DNA from: Jatrophihabitans cynanchi
GTDB lineage: Bacteria > Actinomycetota > Actinomycetes > Mycobacteriales > Jatrophihabitantaceae
Length of the DNA: 64,000 bases
Direction: 5' to 3'
Assembly (NCBI RefSeq): GCF_027247405.1
Contig: NZ_CP097463.1
Span: 2,852,001 to 2,916,000 of the forward strand
Below the pieces are notes generated by a model. The model saw only the letters and a program-made list of their open reading frames with translations. It was not told the origin of the DNA and did not search any database. How positions within the stretch are numbered: the first letter of the stretch is position 1; every line of letters starts with the position of its first letter. Positions 11,882 through 21,946 of the stretch are shown piece by piece. The translations under genes and the position numbers were made by a program.

Positions 11882-12356
11882 GCCGGCGGGATTGCGCACC
11901 GGGATCGGGGTCGACGTCCACCCGATCGAGGCCGGCCGGCCGTGCCGGCTCGCCCTGCTCGACTGGCCTGACGTGCCCGGGTGCGCCGGGCACTCGGACG
12001 CCGACGTCGCCGCGCACGCGGCCTGCAACGCGCTGCTCTCGGCGGCCGGTCTGGGCGATCTGGGTCAGGTGTTCGGCACCGCCGACCCACAGTGGGCCGG
12101 CGCGTCCGGGGCGGAACTGCTTGCCGAGGTGGTGCGCCGCGTGGCCGCCGCCGGCTGGACGGTGGCCAACGTCGCGGTGCAGGTGATCGGCAACTCGCCG
12201 CGAATCGGGCCGCGCCGGGTCGCCGCGGAGGCGGCGATGTCCGCGGTCGTCGGCGCGCCGGTGTCGCTGGCCGCGGCAACGACCGACGGGCTCGGCTTCC
12301 TGGGCAACGACGAGGGCCGCGCAGCTGTCGCGAGTTGCCTGCTCTTGCGCGCCTGA
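11874..12356 (+). CDS. ispF: 2-C-methyl-D-erythritol 2,4-cyclodiphosphate synthase
   Basis: IspF cyclises CDP-methylerythritol 2-phosphate to the cyclodiphosphate with loss of CMP. The metal-binding DVH signature lies in GIGVDVHPI, and [11 protein letters not shown] carries the other zinc-site residues. The C-terminal [10 protein letters not shown] motif is conserved. At 160 residues it is the normal size. The ATG at 11874 overlaps the ispD stop by 8 nt; an in-frame ATG at 11865 would give three more residues. Confidence 0.95.
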   Translation: MVEPAGLRTGIGVDVHPIEAGRPCRLALLDWPDVPGCAGHSDADVAAHAACNALLSAAGLGDLGQVFGTADPQWAGASGAELLAEVVRRVAAAGWTVANVAVQVIGNSPRIGPRRVAAEAAMSAVVGAPVSLAAATTDGLGFLGNDEGRAAVASCLLLRA

Positions 12357-12393
12357 TCGAATCTTCGACCGCCCCAAAGCACCGGCCGGGGAC

Positions 12394-12410
12394 CTCCCGC
12401 TTGCGGGGAG
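12394..12410. terminator. Possible terminator between convergent genes
   Basis: A small hairpin pairs CTCCC with GGGAG around GCttGC, with one bulged G. It lies between the ends of ispF and the trans-sulfuration gene. There is no U-tract. Confidence 0.3.
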
Positions 12411-12411
12411 C

Positions 12412-13536
12412 TCATTGCTTCGTGGTCAAGGCGCCGTCCAGATCCGTCCAGAGGTCCTCGACGTGCTCGATGCCGACCGAGAAGCGCAACAGCGTCGGCG
12501 GCGTGCCGTGCTCCGCGTCGATGGCGTGCCGCGCGCGCCGCTCGATGAGGGACTCCACGCCGCCCAGGCTGGTCGCGTGGTTGATCAGCTGCAGCGAGGT
12601 GCAGACGCGCTCGGCGTCCTCGGCCGTCCCGGCGACGTCGAAGGAGATCATCGCGCCGTAGCCGTCGTGCAGCCGGCTCGCCACCTCGTGCCCCGGATCC
12701 GACGGCAGGCCCGGGAACCGCACGCGGGTGACCCGCGGGTGGGCGGCCAGCCGCTCGGCCAGTTCCTGGGCGTTCGCCTGCGCCCGCTCCCAGCGCACGG
12801 CGAGCGTGCGCAGCCCGCGCAGCGCGAGGTAACACTCCAGCGCGCCGGGGATGCATCCGGCCAGCGCGCGCCCTTCGCGCAGCTCCTGCGCACGCTCGGC
12901 GGTGCGCGCCACCAGCACGCCCATCAGCAGGTCGGAGTGGCCGGCCAGGTACTTGGTCGCCGAGTGCATGACCAGGTCCGCGCCGTGCTCCAGCGGACGG
13001 AATCCCAGCGGCGTCGAGAACGTCGAGTCGACGTAGGTCCGGACGCCGTTGCGGCGAGCCGCGGCCGCCAGCGCCGGGACGTCGGCCACGCCCAGCAGCG
13101 GATTCGTTACCGACTCCAGCCACAGCAGCCCGGCGCCGGGCAGCGCCGCGATCACCTCGTCCGTGACGGTGATGTCGACCGGCCGCACCTGCAGATGGCC
13201 GAGCGCCTGCTGCTCGCCGAAGATCGCCAACGTCCCGGAGTACGCGGCCGAGGGCACCACGGCGACGGTGCCGGCCGGCTGCGCCTGGGCGATCGCCGCC
13301 ACCGCACCCATCCCGCTGCTGTAGGCGACCGCGTGCCCGCCCTCCAGCGCGCCGACGGCCTCCTCGAACGCCCGCACCGTGTCGGTGGTCTCGTGCCGTG
13401 AGTAGTGGTTGTCGTCCGGGCCGTGCTGGTACGGCGCGGTGAGCACGACGGGTGTGCTCAGCGGGGCGCGCGGTGTACGCGGCGGCCGCCCGGCCGCGAC
13501 GACGATCGATTCGGGGTGCAGCGGAACATCAACCAT
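12412..13536 (-). CDS. PLP-dependent trans-sulfuration enzyme (cystathionine gamma-synthase/lyase family)
   Basis: Members of this family make or break C-S bonds in methionine and cysteine metabolism. The Cys/Met-metabolism PLP fold is clear: YSSGMGAV binds the PLP phosphate, [10 protein letters not shown] carries the Asp that pairs with the pyridine, and [11 protein letters not shown] carries the Schiff-base lysine. At 374 residues it is normal. Cystathionine gamma-synthase, gamma-lyase or a methionine gamma-lyase-like role cannot be separated by eye. The neighbouring cysS fits sulfur amino acid use. The ATG shares the tetranucleotide CATG with the divergent start at 13535. Confidence 0.85.
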   Translation of the reverse strand: MVDVPLHPESIVVAAGRPPRTPRAPLSTPVVLTAPYQHGPDDNHYSRHETTDTVRAFEEAVGALEGGHAVAYSSGMGAVAAIAQAQPAGTVAVVPSAAYSGTLAIFGEQQALGHLQVRPVDITVTDEVIAALPGAGLLWLESVTNPLLGVADVPALAAAARRNGVRTYVDSTFSTPLGFRPLEHGADLVMHSATKYLAGHSDLLMGVLVARTAERAQELREGRALAGCIPGALECYLALRGLRTLAVRWERAQANAQELAERLAAHPRVTRVRFPGLPSDPGHEVASRLHDGYGAMISFDVAGTAEDAERVCTSLQLINHATSLGGVESLIERRARHAIDAEHGTPPTLLRFSVGIEHVEDLWTDLDGALTTKQ

Positions 13537-13951
13537 GGCACGGACGTTAGCCGCTGACGTGAGCGCTCAATTGCCAGACATCGCCAAGAAGCTTCTCGAC
13601 CAGCAGGTGTTCGTGACCGTCGCGACCCTCAACCCCGACGGCTGGCCGCAGACGTCCGTGCTGTGGGCGACCTACGAGGGCGAGGACATCGTGCTCTCGA
13701 CGGTCGTGGGTCGCGCCAAGGAACGGAACTGGCGCCGCGACCCGCGGGTCAGCGTGATGATCTTCGACCCGGCGACGCCGTACAACTACATCGAGGTGCG
13801 CGGCCGGGTCGAGCTGACCACAGACGGCGGCCCCGAGCTCATCGAGCGGCTCTCGCAGCTGTACGTAGGCGCGTCGTACACCGGCGACGAGGGCACCGAC
13901 AACGTCCGCGTGGTGGCGCGGGTGAAGGCGGAGCGGGTCATCACCCGCTGA
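13535..13951 (+). CDS. PPOX-class (F420-dependent) oxidoreductase
   Basis: A small split-barrel flavin or F420-binding protein of the pyridoxamine 5'-phosphate oxidase-like family. The pattern of an N-terminal helix, then FVTVATLNPDGWPQTSVLWATYEGEDI and RNWRRDPRVSVMI, is typical of actinobacterial F420H2-dependent members. The substrate is unknown. At 138 residues it is the normal size. The ATG overlaps the start codon of the divergent trans-sulfuration gene, and no good Shine-Dalgarno is visible; GTG 13559 is a possible alternative. Its promoter would have to lie inside the neighbouring gene. Confidence 0.85.
   Translation: MARTLAADVSAQLPDIAKKLLDQQVFVTVATLNPDGWPQTSVLWATYEGEDIVLSTVVGRAKERNWRRDPRVSVMIFDPATPYNYIEVRGRVELTTDGGPELIERLSQLYVGASYTGDEGTDNVRVVARVKAERVITR
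13544..13549 (-). promoter_or_regulatory. -10 hexamer of the trans-sulfuration gene (leaderless candidate)
   Basis: TAACGT on the minus strand ends 7 nt before the ATG at 13536. It lies inside the 5' end of the divergent PPOX gene. Confidence 0.4.
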
Positions 13952-13983
13952 GCGGCTCGGCCGGGCGGCACCGCGACCGCCCG

Positions 13984-13989
13984 TAGGAT
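13984..13989 (+). promoter_or_regulatory. -10 hexamer of cysS (leaderless candidate)
   Basis: TAGGAT is a good TAnnnT hexamer and ends 7 nt before the GTG at 13997. The upstream in-frame ATG at 13988 overlaps the hexamer, so it is unlikely to be transcribed. Confidence 0.5.
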
Positions 13990-13996
13990 GGCGGCC

Positions 13997-15388
13997 GTGG
14001 CGCTTCACCTCTATGACTCGGCGCGCCGTTCGCAGACCGAGTTCGTCCCGCTCGAGCCCGGCAAGGCGTCGATCTACCTGTGTGGCGCGACCGTGCAGGC
14101 GCCGCCGCACATCGGGCACGTGCGCAGTGGCGTCAACTTCGACATCCTGCGCCGCTGGCTGCGGCACAGCGGCTACGACGTCACGTTCGTCCGCAACGTC
14201 ACCGACATCGACGACAAGATCCTGTCGAAGTCGGCCGAGAGCGGGCGGGCGTGGTGGGCCTGGGGCTACACGAACGAGCTGAGCTTCGACGCCGCGTACA
14301 ACGTTCTCGGCTGCCTGCCGCCGACCTACGAACCGCGCGCCACCGGGCACATCACCGAGATGATCGAGCTCATCCAGCGGCTGATCGACGCCGGTCACGC
14401 GTACGCGGCCGGTGGTGACGTGTTCTTCGACGTGGCCTCGTACCCGGAGTACGGGGCGTTGTCCGGGCAGAAGGTGGACGAGATGCAGCCGGCCGGCGAC
14501 AGCGCCGCCGATGCCCGCAAACGCGACCCGCGCGACTTCGCGTTGTGGAAGGGGCACAAGGCCGGCGAGCCGATGAGCGCGTCGTGGCCGACGCCGTGGG
14601 GCGGCGGCCGGCCGGGCTGGCACCTGGAGTGCTCGGCCATGGCCACCCGCTACCTCGGACCCGCCTTCGACATCCACGGCGGCGGCCTGGATCTGCTCTT
14701 CCCGCACCACGAGAACGAGCTGGCCCAGTCGCGTGCGGCCGGCGACGGCTTCGCGCGGTACTGGATGCACAACGGCATGCTCAACCTGTCCGGCCAGAAG
14801 ATGTCCAAGTCGGTCGGTAACACGCTGCTGGTCAGTGAGGTCGTGAAGCAGTGGCGTCCGGTCGAGGTGCGCTACTACCTCGGCGCGGCGCATTACCGGT
14901 CCGGCGTCGACTTCTCACCCGGCGCGCTGGACGAGGCAGCGACGGCGTACCGGCGGATCGAAAACTTCGTCGAGCGCGCCGACGAGGCGGTCGGCCCGGT
15001 GGACGGCGGGCCCGTTTGCGCGGACTTCGCCGCGGCGATGGACGACGACCTCGGTGTGCCGGCCGCGCTCGCCGCGATCCACGCCGTGGTCGGCGAAGGT
15101 AACTCCGCACTCGCCGTGGGCGACCTGGCCGCGGTGCGCGGGACGCTCGCCTCGGTGCTGACCATGACCGGCGTGCTCGGGATCGATCCGCACGCGTGGC
15201 GTGATGCCGGCGCGGCGGACCTGACGCCCGTGGTCGACTCGCTCGTGCAGGTTGCGATCGGGCAGCGCACGGCCGCGCGCGAGCGCAAGGACTACGCGGC
15301 GGCCGACGCCATCCGCGACCAGTTGGCAGCGGCGGGCATCCTCGTCGAGGACACCCCGTCCGGGCCACGCTGGACCCTCAAGAGCTGA
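13997..15388 (+). CDS. cysS: Cysteinyl-tRNA synthetase
   Basis: This class I synthetase charges tRNA-Cys. The zinc site begins YLCGATVQ, the HIGH motif reads PHIGHVRSG, and the KMSKS loop is [23 protein letters not shown] supplies the other zinc ligands, and the C-terminal DALR-like helical domain follows. About 463 residues is normal. GTG 13997 is preferred over ATG 13988 because it lies 7 nt after a TAGGAT -10 box and begins like other CysS proteins (ALHLYDS). rlmB follows 10 nt after the stop. Confidence 0.97.
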   Translation: MALHLYDSARRSQTEFVPLEPGKASIYLCGATVQAPPHIGHVRSGVNFDILRRWLRHSGYDVTFVRNVTDIDDKILSKSAESGRAWWAWGYTNELSFDAAYNVLGCLPPTYEPRATGHITEMIELIQRLIDAGHAYAAGGDVFFDVASYPEYGALSGQKVDEMQPAGDSAADARKRDPRDFALWKGHKAGEPMSASWPTPWGGGRPGWHLECSAMATRYLGPAFDIHGGGLDLLFPHHENELAQSRAAGDGFARYWMHNGMLNLSGQKMSKSVGNTLLVSEVVKQWRPVEVRYYLGAAHYRSGVDFSPGALDEAATAYRRIENFVERADEAVGPVDGGPVCADFAAAMDDDLGVPAALAAIHAVVGEGNSALAVGDLAAVRGTLASVLTMTGVLGIDPHAWRDAGAADLTPVVDSLVQVAIGQRTAARERKDYAAADAIRDQLAAAGILVEDTPSGPRWTLKS

Positions 15389-15398
15389 ACGGGCTGAT

Positions 15399-16346
15399 AT
15401 GGCAGGCAATTCGCAACGCAAGGGCGCGATCCGAAAGTCGAAGAAGGGGGCCCAGACCGGCTCCGGCGGGCAGGCCCGCCGGGCGCTCAAGGGCAAGGGC
15501 CCGACGCCGCCGGCGGAGGCCCGCAAAGGTCACCCGGCAGCGCGCCGCGCCGCGTCGGCAGGGCGCCGCGATCAGCGTGGCCAGCAGCGCAGTGGCGATC
15601 GTCCCGAGCTGCTCGTCGGCCGCAACCCGGTCGTCGAGGCGCTGCGCGAGAAGATCCCGGCGACCGCCCTGTACGTCGCGGTCGGCATCGACACCGACGA
15701 GCGGGTCACCGAGTCCATCCGCATTGCCGGTAACCGCGGCCTGGCGCTGCTGGAGATCAGCCGCGCGGAGTTGGACCGCAAGACCGGCGGCATCCTGCAC
15801 CAGGGGATCGCGCTGCAGGTGCCGCCGTTCGCCTACCGCGAGCTGGCCGACGTCCTGGCCGCGGCAGCCGAGTCGAGCACGGCGCCGCTGCTCGTGGCGC
15901 TCGACGGCGTGACCGACCCGCGCAACCTCGGCGCGGTGATCCGCTCGGCGGTCGCGTTCGGCGCGCACGGCGTGATCGTGCCCGAGCGGCGCGCGGCCGG
16001 CATCACCGCGACCGCGTGGCGCACCTCGGCGGGCACGGCTGCACGCATCCCGGTGGCGCAGGTGACGAACCTGGTGCGGGCGCTGAAGGAATGCCAGCAG
16101 GCCGGCCTGCTCGTGGTCGGCCTGGACGCGGACGGGACGACGACGGTCGATGACCTCGAGCTGGCCGGCGACCCGGTCGTGGTGGTCGTCGGGTCGGAGG
16201 GCCGCGGCCTGTCGCGGCTGGTCGGCGAGACGTGCGACCTGACCGTCTCGATCCCGATGGCCGGCCCGGCCGAGTCGCTCAACGCCTCAGTGGCCGCAGC
16301 CGTCACGCTCGCCGAGATCGCCCGCCGCCGCCGCGCCACGTCATAA
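15399..16346 (+). CDS. rlmB: 23S rRNA (guanosine-2'-O-)-methyltransferase RlmB (SpoU/TrmH family)
   Basis: This enzyme 2'-O-methylates a 23S rRNA guanosine. A Lys/Arg-rich N-terminal extension (about 70 residues) precedes the SpoU substrate-binding domain, starting [12 protein letters not shown]. The three SPOUT motifs follow: [27 protein letters not shown] and [17 protein letters not shown], which form the trefoil-knot SAM site. At 315 residues it fits. It lies 10 nt downstream of cysS on the same strand, the order seen in mycobacteria. Confidence 0.93.
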   Translation: MAGNSQRKGAIRKSKKGAQTGSGGQARRALKGKGPTPPAEARKGHPAARRAASAGRRDQRGQQRSGDRPELLVGRNPVVEALREKIPATALYVAVGIDTDERVTESIRIAGNRGLALLEISRAELDRKTGGILHQGIALQVPPFAYRELADVLAAAAESSTAPLLVALDGVTDPRNLGAVIRSAVAFGAHGVIVPERRAAGITATAWRTSAGTAARIPVAQVTNLVRALKECQQAGLLVVGLDADGTTTVDDLELAGDPVVVVVGSEGRGLSRLVGETCDLTVSIPMAGPAESLNASVAAAVTLAEIARRRRATS

Positions 16347-16364
16347 CGGCTCCCCAACTACTCA

Positions 16365-16436
16365 CGCGAGTGGCGACTCGGGGCGCCGAGTGGCGGGTTT
16401 CCAGTCGCCACTCGGCGCGCAAGGTCGCCACTCGCG
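16365..16436. repeat. Nested inverted repeat with GAGTGGCG core
   Basis: Two perfect inverted repeats are nested. The outer arms (16365-16376 and 16425-16436) are 12 bp, and the inner arms (16383-16395 and 16406-16418) are 13 bp around an 10-nt loop. All four arms contain GAGTGGCG or its complement. The element lies between convergent rlmB and the sugar-ABC ATPase gene and may end both transcripts. A related element lies at 50685-50757. Confidence 0.75.
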
Positions 16437-16468
16437 CGGGCAGTTCAGCGGTTCGATCAGCGCAGGCC

Positions 16469-17566
<1,098 letters not shown>

Positions 17567-17712
17567 GGGTACATCTCCCCAGATCGGTGTGTCTCTACCG
17601 CACCGGGTACGGGCGGGGACGGCGTGCGCCGGCCAGGGCGCCGCCGACTCGCCTCACGGATTTCCGGCCGGCCGATGTCGTTCTGCCCCACCGATGTCGA
17701 AGGCAGCATCCG

Positions 17713-17732
17713 CCGACCGGCGTAGCGGTCGG
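17713..17732. terminator. Hairpin after the acyltransferase gene
   Basis: CCGACCG and CGGTCGG pair around a 6-nt loop, about 35 bp downstream of the acyltransferase stop. There is no U-tract, so this is a weak terminator candidate. Confidence 0.3.
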
Positions 17733-17766
17733 GCAGTGACATGGAACACGTTCGCACGCCCTCAGG

Positions 17767-18507
17767 TCAACTCTGCGGCAGCGCGCCGGGTCGATCCACG
17801 TAGTTGCGGGTCGGTCTGAAGAACTCGCGCGGGGCCGCTTCCCCCCGTAGTTCGGCCACTTCGTCGCGAATGGCCGCCATGATCGTGTCGGTCATCTCAC
17901 GCAGCGTGTCGGCGCTCGGTTCGGCGCTGCGGAACCGGCCCAGCTCGACGGGCTTGCCCACGGACACCGACGACGTCGGCCGCCTGATCAGGCGCAGCGG
18001 GCTGAACGGGCGCTGCTGGGCCCCCCACTGGCCGATCGGGATCACCGGGACGTCCGGGCACAGCAGCGCCAGTCGGGCGATCCCGGTCTTGCCCAGCATC
18101 GGCCACTTCGCCGGGTCGCGGGTGATCGTGCCCTCGGGATAGATCACGACCGCCTCGCCACGCTCCAATGCGGTGACGGCCTCGCGCAGCGACCGGGCGG
18201 CGTCGCCGGTACCGCGGTAGACGGGGATCTGCTTGCTGCCACGGAAGATCGGCCCGGTGACCGGCTTGTGGAACAGACTCGCCTTGATCATGAAGCGGGG
18301 CACGCGGCCGCTCTGCCAGATCATGCGCGCCATCAGCAGCGTGTCGATGTGCGAGATGTGGTTGAGGGCGAGGATCACCCCTCCTGCGGCGGGGACGCGA
18401 TCCAGGCCGCGCCAGCGGATCCGGTACAGCAGGCCGGCGAGCGGATAGATCAGGACCACGCAGAGCCGGATCCAGAAGCCGGCCTTCGGCTTGTGCAGAC
18501 GGCTCAC
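17767..18507 (-). CDS. plsC: 1-acyl-sn-glycerol-3-phosphate acyltransferase (PlsC family)
   Basis: The product acylates lysophosphatidic acid to phosphatidic acid at the membrane. The catalytic H-x4-D motif is in LNHISHIDTLL, the second block GSKQIPVYRG is conserved, and YPEGTITRDP carries the substrate-binding motif. One N-terminal hydrophobic segment (about residues 10-25) anchors it. At 246 residues it is normal. The GTG start has GGGAG 6 nt upstream. PlsC paralogues with other acyl acceptors exist in actinobacteria, so the exact substrate is inferred. Confidence 0.88.
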   Translation of the reverse strand: MSRLHKPKAGFWIRLCVVLIYPLAGLLYRIRWRGLDRVPAAGGVILALNHISHIDTLLMARMIWQSGRVPRFMIKASLFHKPVTGPIFRGSKQIPVYRGTGDAARSLREAVTALERGEAVVIYPEGTITRDPAKWPMLGKTGIARLALLCPDVPVIPIGQWGAQQRPFSPLRLIRRPTSSVSVGKPVELGRFRSAEPSADTLREMTDTIMAAIRDEVAELRGEAAPREFFRPTRNYVDRPGALPQS

Positions 18508-18600
18508 AGGCGACTCCCGGTGCGGTTACGGCGGCGTAGGTAAGTGTGCCCGCTCGACGGGGCCGCGGACCGACCAGGGTCCGGTAATCTCGACGCCGCT

Positions 18601-18674
18601 GCCGCCTTAGCTCAGTTGGCCAGAGCAATCGCCTTGTAAGCGATAGGTCGTCGGTTCGAACCCGACAGGCGGCT
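18601..18674 (+). tRNA. tRNA-Thr (anticodon TGT)
   Basis: The cloverleaf is complete. The acceptor arm GCCGCCT pairs with AGGCGGC, the D stem is GCTC/GAGC, and the anticodon stem ATCGC/GCGAT holds loop CTTGTAA with anticodon TGT. The T arm is GTCGG TTCGAAC CCGAC. The discriminator base is T, and CCA is not encoded. Confidence 0.95.
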
Positions 18675-18893
18675 CTGACCCGCGACTCGGCCTGCCACGC
18701 GGTGAGCGGCGCGGCGACGTCGGCCTTGATCCCACGATCGTCAGCACGATCGTGCTGGCAGGGCTTGGGTCGTCCTTCTCCGGCGGAACGCTCGGTTTCA
18801 GCGCTGCCGCCCGCTGCGAGGGCACGATCGCCGCCGGGTGGTACGCCCTCGCCAGCCTCCGGAAGTCGCCGGGGCCCGGCAACGCCTCGAGTG

Positions 18894-20237
18894 TCACGGC
18901 AGATCCTCGGCCGGCTTCACATTGTGGTTCAGCGCGAAGCGGTTGTCCGGGTCATAGCCGCGTTTGATCGCGGCCAGCCTCGCCAACGTCGTCGGTGGGT
19001 AGGCGGCGGCCACGTCCGCCGCGGTCGCCGAGCCCTGGAAGTTGACGTACACGCCGGTACCGCGGGCCGCCACAGCGCGCCAAGGGACGAGGGCGCGCTC
19101 GACGTCGGCGTCGCCGACCGTGCCGGGCAGGATCAGTGCGGCGACCACCATCGCCTCCGCACTGCGATGCGCGAACGCCGTTGCCGACGCCGGCACCCGG
19201 CCGAACGCTCCGCCCAGGCTGCGCAACGCGATAGCGGCGGGGATAGCGGCCGCGTGCAGGTGGGCCAGTGCCGTGATCAGGTCGTCGTCCAGGGCGGGCA
19301 CCAGAGTGTTGCGCGTGACGAAGCGAATGCCGGCGGGCAACTGTTCGGCATCCTCGAGGATCTCGCGGTACCGGCGCTCACCGATCCTCGCTTCGGTCAC
19401 GGCACCAAGACCGAGGAGCGGCTCGAGCGCCGCGTCGGCGTCCTGCACTCCGGTGCCGGGCGCGCCGGCGTAGCAGAGCAGCACGCGCGCCGACTGCGGG
19501 ACTTCCGGCAGCCGCGGCGGCAGTACCAGGGTGCTGGACAGTTCGTCGGGCGCCGCCCGCATCGCCTCGCGCCAACGACGGATCAGCGCCGCCGAGTCGT
19601 CGAGCCGGTAGGTCACCGACCCGAAGTGCACGGTGCTGACCGGCTGTGCGACGAAGTCGAAGTCGACCACCACGCCGAAGTTGCCGCCTCCGCCGCGTAA
19701 CGCCCAGAACAGCGCCGGGTGCTCGTCCGTCGACGCAGTCAGCAGCCGGCCGTCCGACGTCACCACTCGCGCGCCCACCAGGTTGTCGATCGCCAAGCCG
19801 AACCGGCGCACCAACCAGCCGAAGCCGCCGCCGAGGGTGAGCCCGCCGACGCCGACGTCGCCCGTGTCGCCCGAGGTGATCGCCCAGCCGCGTGCGTCGA
19901 GCGCTGAGCTCACCCGTCCCCAGGTCGCACCGCCGCCGACGCGTACCAACCGCCGTTCGGTGTCGAGGACCTCGACGTCGTTCAGCCGCGCCAGGTCGAT
20001 CACCATCCCGCCGCTGTTCGTGCCGTGAGCCAGCACGCTGTGCCCGCCGGAACGCACCGATACGGCCAGGCCCAGGCGGGCGGCGTGCGCGAGGGCAGCC
20101 GCGACCTCGTCCGGGTCACGGGGCCGCACGACGAGCGCCGGCGCGCCGGTCCGGAAGAACACCCGCGCGGCATCGCCGTATCCGGCGTCGCCCGGCCGCA
20201 GCGCCTCGACGGCGAGCTCACTCGATTGCACTGTCAT
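18894..20237 (-). CDS. FAD-binding oxidoreductase, berberine-bridge (BBE) type
   Basis: This is a flavoprotein oxidase or dehydrogenase. The N-terminal PCMH FAD-binding domain has VRSGGHSVLAHG, whose His is the usual site of covalent FAD linkage. GVGGLTLGGGFGWL follows about 60 residues later, and the C-terminal BBE motif reads FALNHNVKP. The second covalent (Cys) attachment position seen in bicovalent members is not a Cys. At 447 residues it is the normal size. Substrates are often sugars or secondary metabolites and cannot be predicted here. GAGGAGA precedes the ATG. A paralogue lies at 21947-23311. Confidence 0.88.
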   Translation of the reverse strand: MTVQSSELAVEALRPGDAGYGDAARVFFRTGAPALVVRPRDPDEVAAALAHAARLGLAVSVRSGGHSVLAHGTNSGGMVIDLARLNDVEVLDTERRLVRVGGGATWGRVSSALDARGWAITSGDTGDVGVGGLTLGGGFGWLVRRFGLAIDNLVGARVVTSDGRLLTASTDEHPALFWALRGGGGNFGVVVDFDFVAQPVSTVHFGSVTYRLDDSAALIRRWREAMRAAPDELSSTLVLPPRLPEVPQSARVLLCYAGAPGTGVQDADAALEPLLGLGAVTEARIGERRYREILEDAEQLPAGIRFVTRNTLVPALDDDLITALAHLHAAAIPAAIALRSLGGAFGRVPASATAFAHRSAEAMVVAALILPGTVGDADVERALVPWRAVAARGTGVYVNFQGSATAADVAAAYPPTTLARLAAIKRGYDPDNRFALNHNVKPAEDLP

Positions 20238-20451
20238 CGTCTCTCCTCGTTCGTGGCTTGCGGGCCGATCCGGTTCTCCGGCACCGGGATGCCGGTGCGT
20301 CGATCCTTCGCCGCAACGGCACCCCGGCGCGTCGCCCGAGCGGCGTCACTTCCCGCTACCGAGCGGACGGGCCGACACCCCGATCGGGTACTGCGCCCGG
20401 AGTAGCCGGGGTGTACTCCTGCGGCGGGACGCGCGGCACGGCCCGCGGTTC

Positions 20452-20457
20452 TACGAT
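20452..20457 (+). promoter_or_regulatory. -10 hexamer of the NarL-type kinase gene
   Basis: TACGAT ends 8 nt before the ATG at 20466. No Shine-Dalgarno is present, so a leaderless or near-leaderless mRNA is likely. Confidence 0.35.
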
Positions 20458-20465
20458 CGATGTCC

Positions 20466-21233
20466 ATGCGGATCGATCCGAGATGGCAACGGTTCCGCGC
20501 CACCGGCTGGCTGGTGTCGGCGGTGACCGGCGTCGTGGCGACCGTCCAGTGGTACGGGCACCTGCGCGAGGCACAGCGGCGCGCCGAGGAGGCCGAGCGC
20601 ACCCGCGACGAGATGGCCCGGCGCCGCGCGGTGGAGGAGCGGCTGCGGATCGCCCGCGAGTTGCACGATTCGCTGACGCACAGCATCTCGGTGATCAAGG
20701 TGCAGGCCGGCGTCGCCGCGCACCTGGCGAGGAAGAACGGCGAGGAACCCGCCGAGGCGCTGCTCGCCATCCAGGAAGCAAGCAGCGACGCGGTGCGCGA
20801 ACTGCGGGCGACGCTCGACGTGCTGCGGCGTGACGACGAGCCGGACGGAAACGGTGTGGAACTGCTGCCCGCACTGGTGGAGCGGGCGCGTTCGTCCGGG
20901 CTGCCGACGACCTACACGGTCAGCGGGGACCGGCGTCCGCTGCCGCCGGAGGTGGACAAGGCGGCGTACCGCGTCGTCCAGGAGGCGCTGACGAACGTCA
21001 CCCGGCACGCGGGCCGGGCGAGCGCCTCGGTGCAGATCACGTACGGAACCGGCGCGCTCACGGTCCGCGTCGACGACGACGGCGCCGGATCGCGGCGGCA
21101 GCCGGTCCCCGGTTACGGGCTGGTCGGGATGCGCGAGCGGGTCACCGCCCTGGGGGGCAGCCTGCGCGCCGAACCCGGCGCGTCCCGTGGATTCACCGTG
21201 CTCGCGGAACTGCCGCTGAACGGCGTGTCGTGA
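20466..21233 (+). CDS. Two-component sensor histidine kinase, NarL/DesK type (HisKA_3)
   Basis: It phosphorylates the response regulator encoded next to it. The N-terminus has only one weak hydrophobic segment (about residues 10-27) and a short coiled coil, so it lacks a sensor domain. The HisKA_3 phospho-acceptor is the His in IARELHDSLTHSIS. The HATPase_c domain follows, with an N-box AYRVVQEALTNVTRHA and G-box YGLVGMRERV. About 255 residues is short for the class. It overlaps the regulator by 4 nt (GTGA). The stimulus is unknown. Confidence 0.88.
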   Translation: MRIDPRWQRFRATGWLVSAVTGVVATVQWYGHLREAQRRAEEAERTRDEMARRRAVEERLRIARELHDSLTHSISVIKVQAGVAAHLARKNGEEPAEALLAIQEASSDAVRELRATLDVLRRDDEPDGNGVELLPALVERARSSGLPTTYTVSGDRRPLPPEVDKAAYRVVQEALTNVTRHAGRASASVQITYGTGALTVRVDDDGAGSRRQPVPGYGLVGMRERVTALGGSLRAEPGASRGFTVLAELPLNGVS

Positions 21234-21892
21234 TCCGGGTGGTGCTGGTCGACGACCAACCGTTGATCCGCAGCGGCATTCGCGCACTGCTCGACGCCGA
21301 GGACGACATCGAGGTGGTGGCAGAGGGCGCGGACGGGCGGGAGGGAGTCGCGCTCGCGGCCGCGCACCTGCCTGACATCGTGCTGATGGACGTGCAGATG
21401 CCCGAGATGGACGGCATCGAGGCGACCCGACGGATCGCGAACGACGACCGGCTGGCCGGCGTGCACGTGGTGATGCTGACGAACTACGGGCTGGACGAGT
21501 ACGTGTTCAATGCCCTGCGGGCCGGGGCTTCCGGGTTCGTCGTGAAGGACACCGAGCCGGCAGACCTGCTGCAGGCGCTGCGGGTCACGATGCGCGGCGA
21601 CGCCCTGCTCTCCCCGGCCGTCACCCGGCGGTTGATCAGCGAGTTCGTGGCCCGTCCGGCCGATGTGCTCGCCGGTGCCGACCTGTCCCGGCTCACGAAC
21701 CGCGAGCGCGAGGTCGTCGCACTCGTGGCCCATGGGCTGAGCAACGACGAGATCGCCGAACGCATGGTGCTCAGCCCGATGACCGCGAAGACGCACGTCA
21801 GCCGGGCGATGACCAAGCTCGGTGCGCGCGATCGGGCGCAGCTCGTGGTGTTCGCCTATCAGTGTGGTCTGGTGGCAGCTCGCACCGCATGA
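21230..21892 (+). CDS. Two-component response regulator, NarL/FixJ family
   Basis: This is a cytoplasmic transcription factor. The receiver domain (about residues 1-118) has the acidic pair DD near residue 8, phospho-acceptor Asp in VLMDVQMPEMDG and Lys in FVVKDTEP. The C-terminal LuxR-type HTH reads LTNREREVVALVAHGLSNDEI. GTG overlaps the kinase stop by 4 nt. The pair lies between two FAD oxidoreductase genes on the opposite strand; regulation of those genes is an inference from position only. Confidence 0.93.
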   Translation: MIRVVLVDDQPLIRSGIRALLDAEDDIEVVAEGADGREGVALAAAHLPDIVLMDVQMPEMDGIEATRRIANDDRLAGVHVVMLTNYGLDEYVFNALRAGASGFVVKDTEPADLLQALRVTMRGDALLSPAVTRRLISEFVARPADVLAGADLSRLTNREREVVALVAHGLSNDEIAERMVLSPMTAKTHVSRAMTKLGARDRAQLVVFAYQCGLVAARTA

Positions 21893-21936
21893 GTCCCGCT
21901 TCCGCCACACCACGGTGTGGCGGAAGCGGGACTCAT
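21889..21936. terminator. 23-bp perfect hairpin between convergent genes
   Basis: Two perfectly complementary 23-nt arms, starting ATGAGTCCCGCTTCC, are separated by 2 nt. The left arm includes the TGA stop of the response regulator, and the right arm ends 10 nt before the FAD oxidoreductase stop. It probably terminates both transcripts. Confidence 0.75.
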
Positions 21937-21946
21937 CGAGACGCGG

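Noticed and set aside
18607-18897. Minus-strand open frame ending near GFEPTTYRLQ
   Set aside because: This is the well-known spurious translation antisense to a tRNA gene (tRNA-Thr at 18601-18674).
20238-20459. Hairpins in the divergent region before the NarL kinase gene
   Set aside because: Short GC-rich stems (7 bp) are expected by chance at this base composition.
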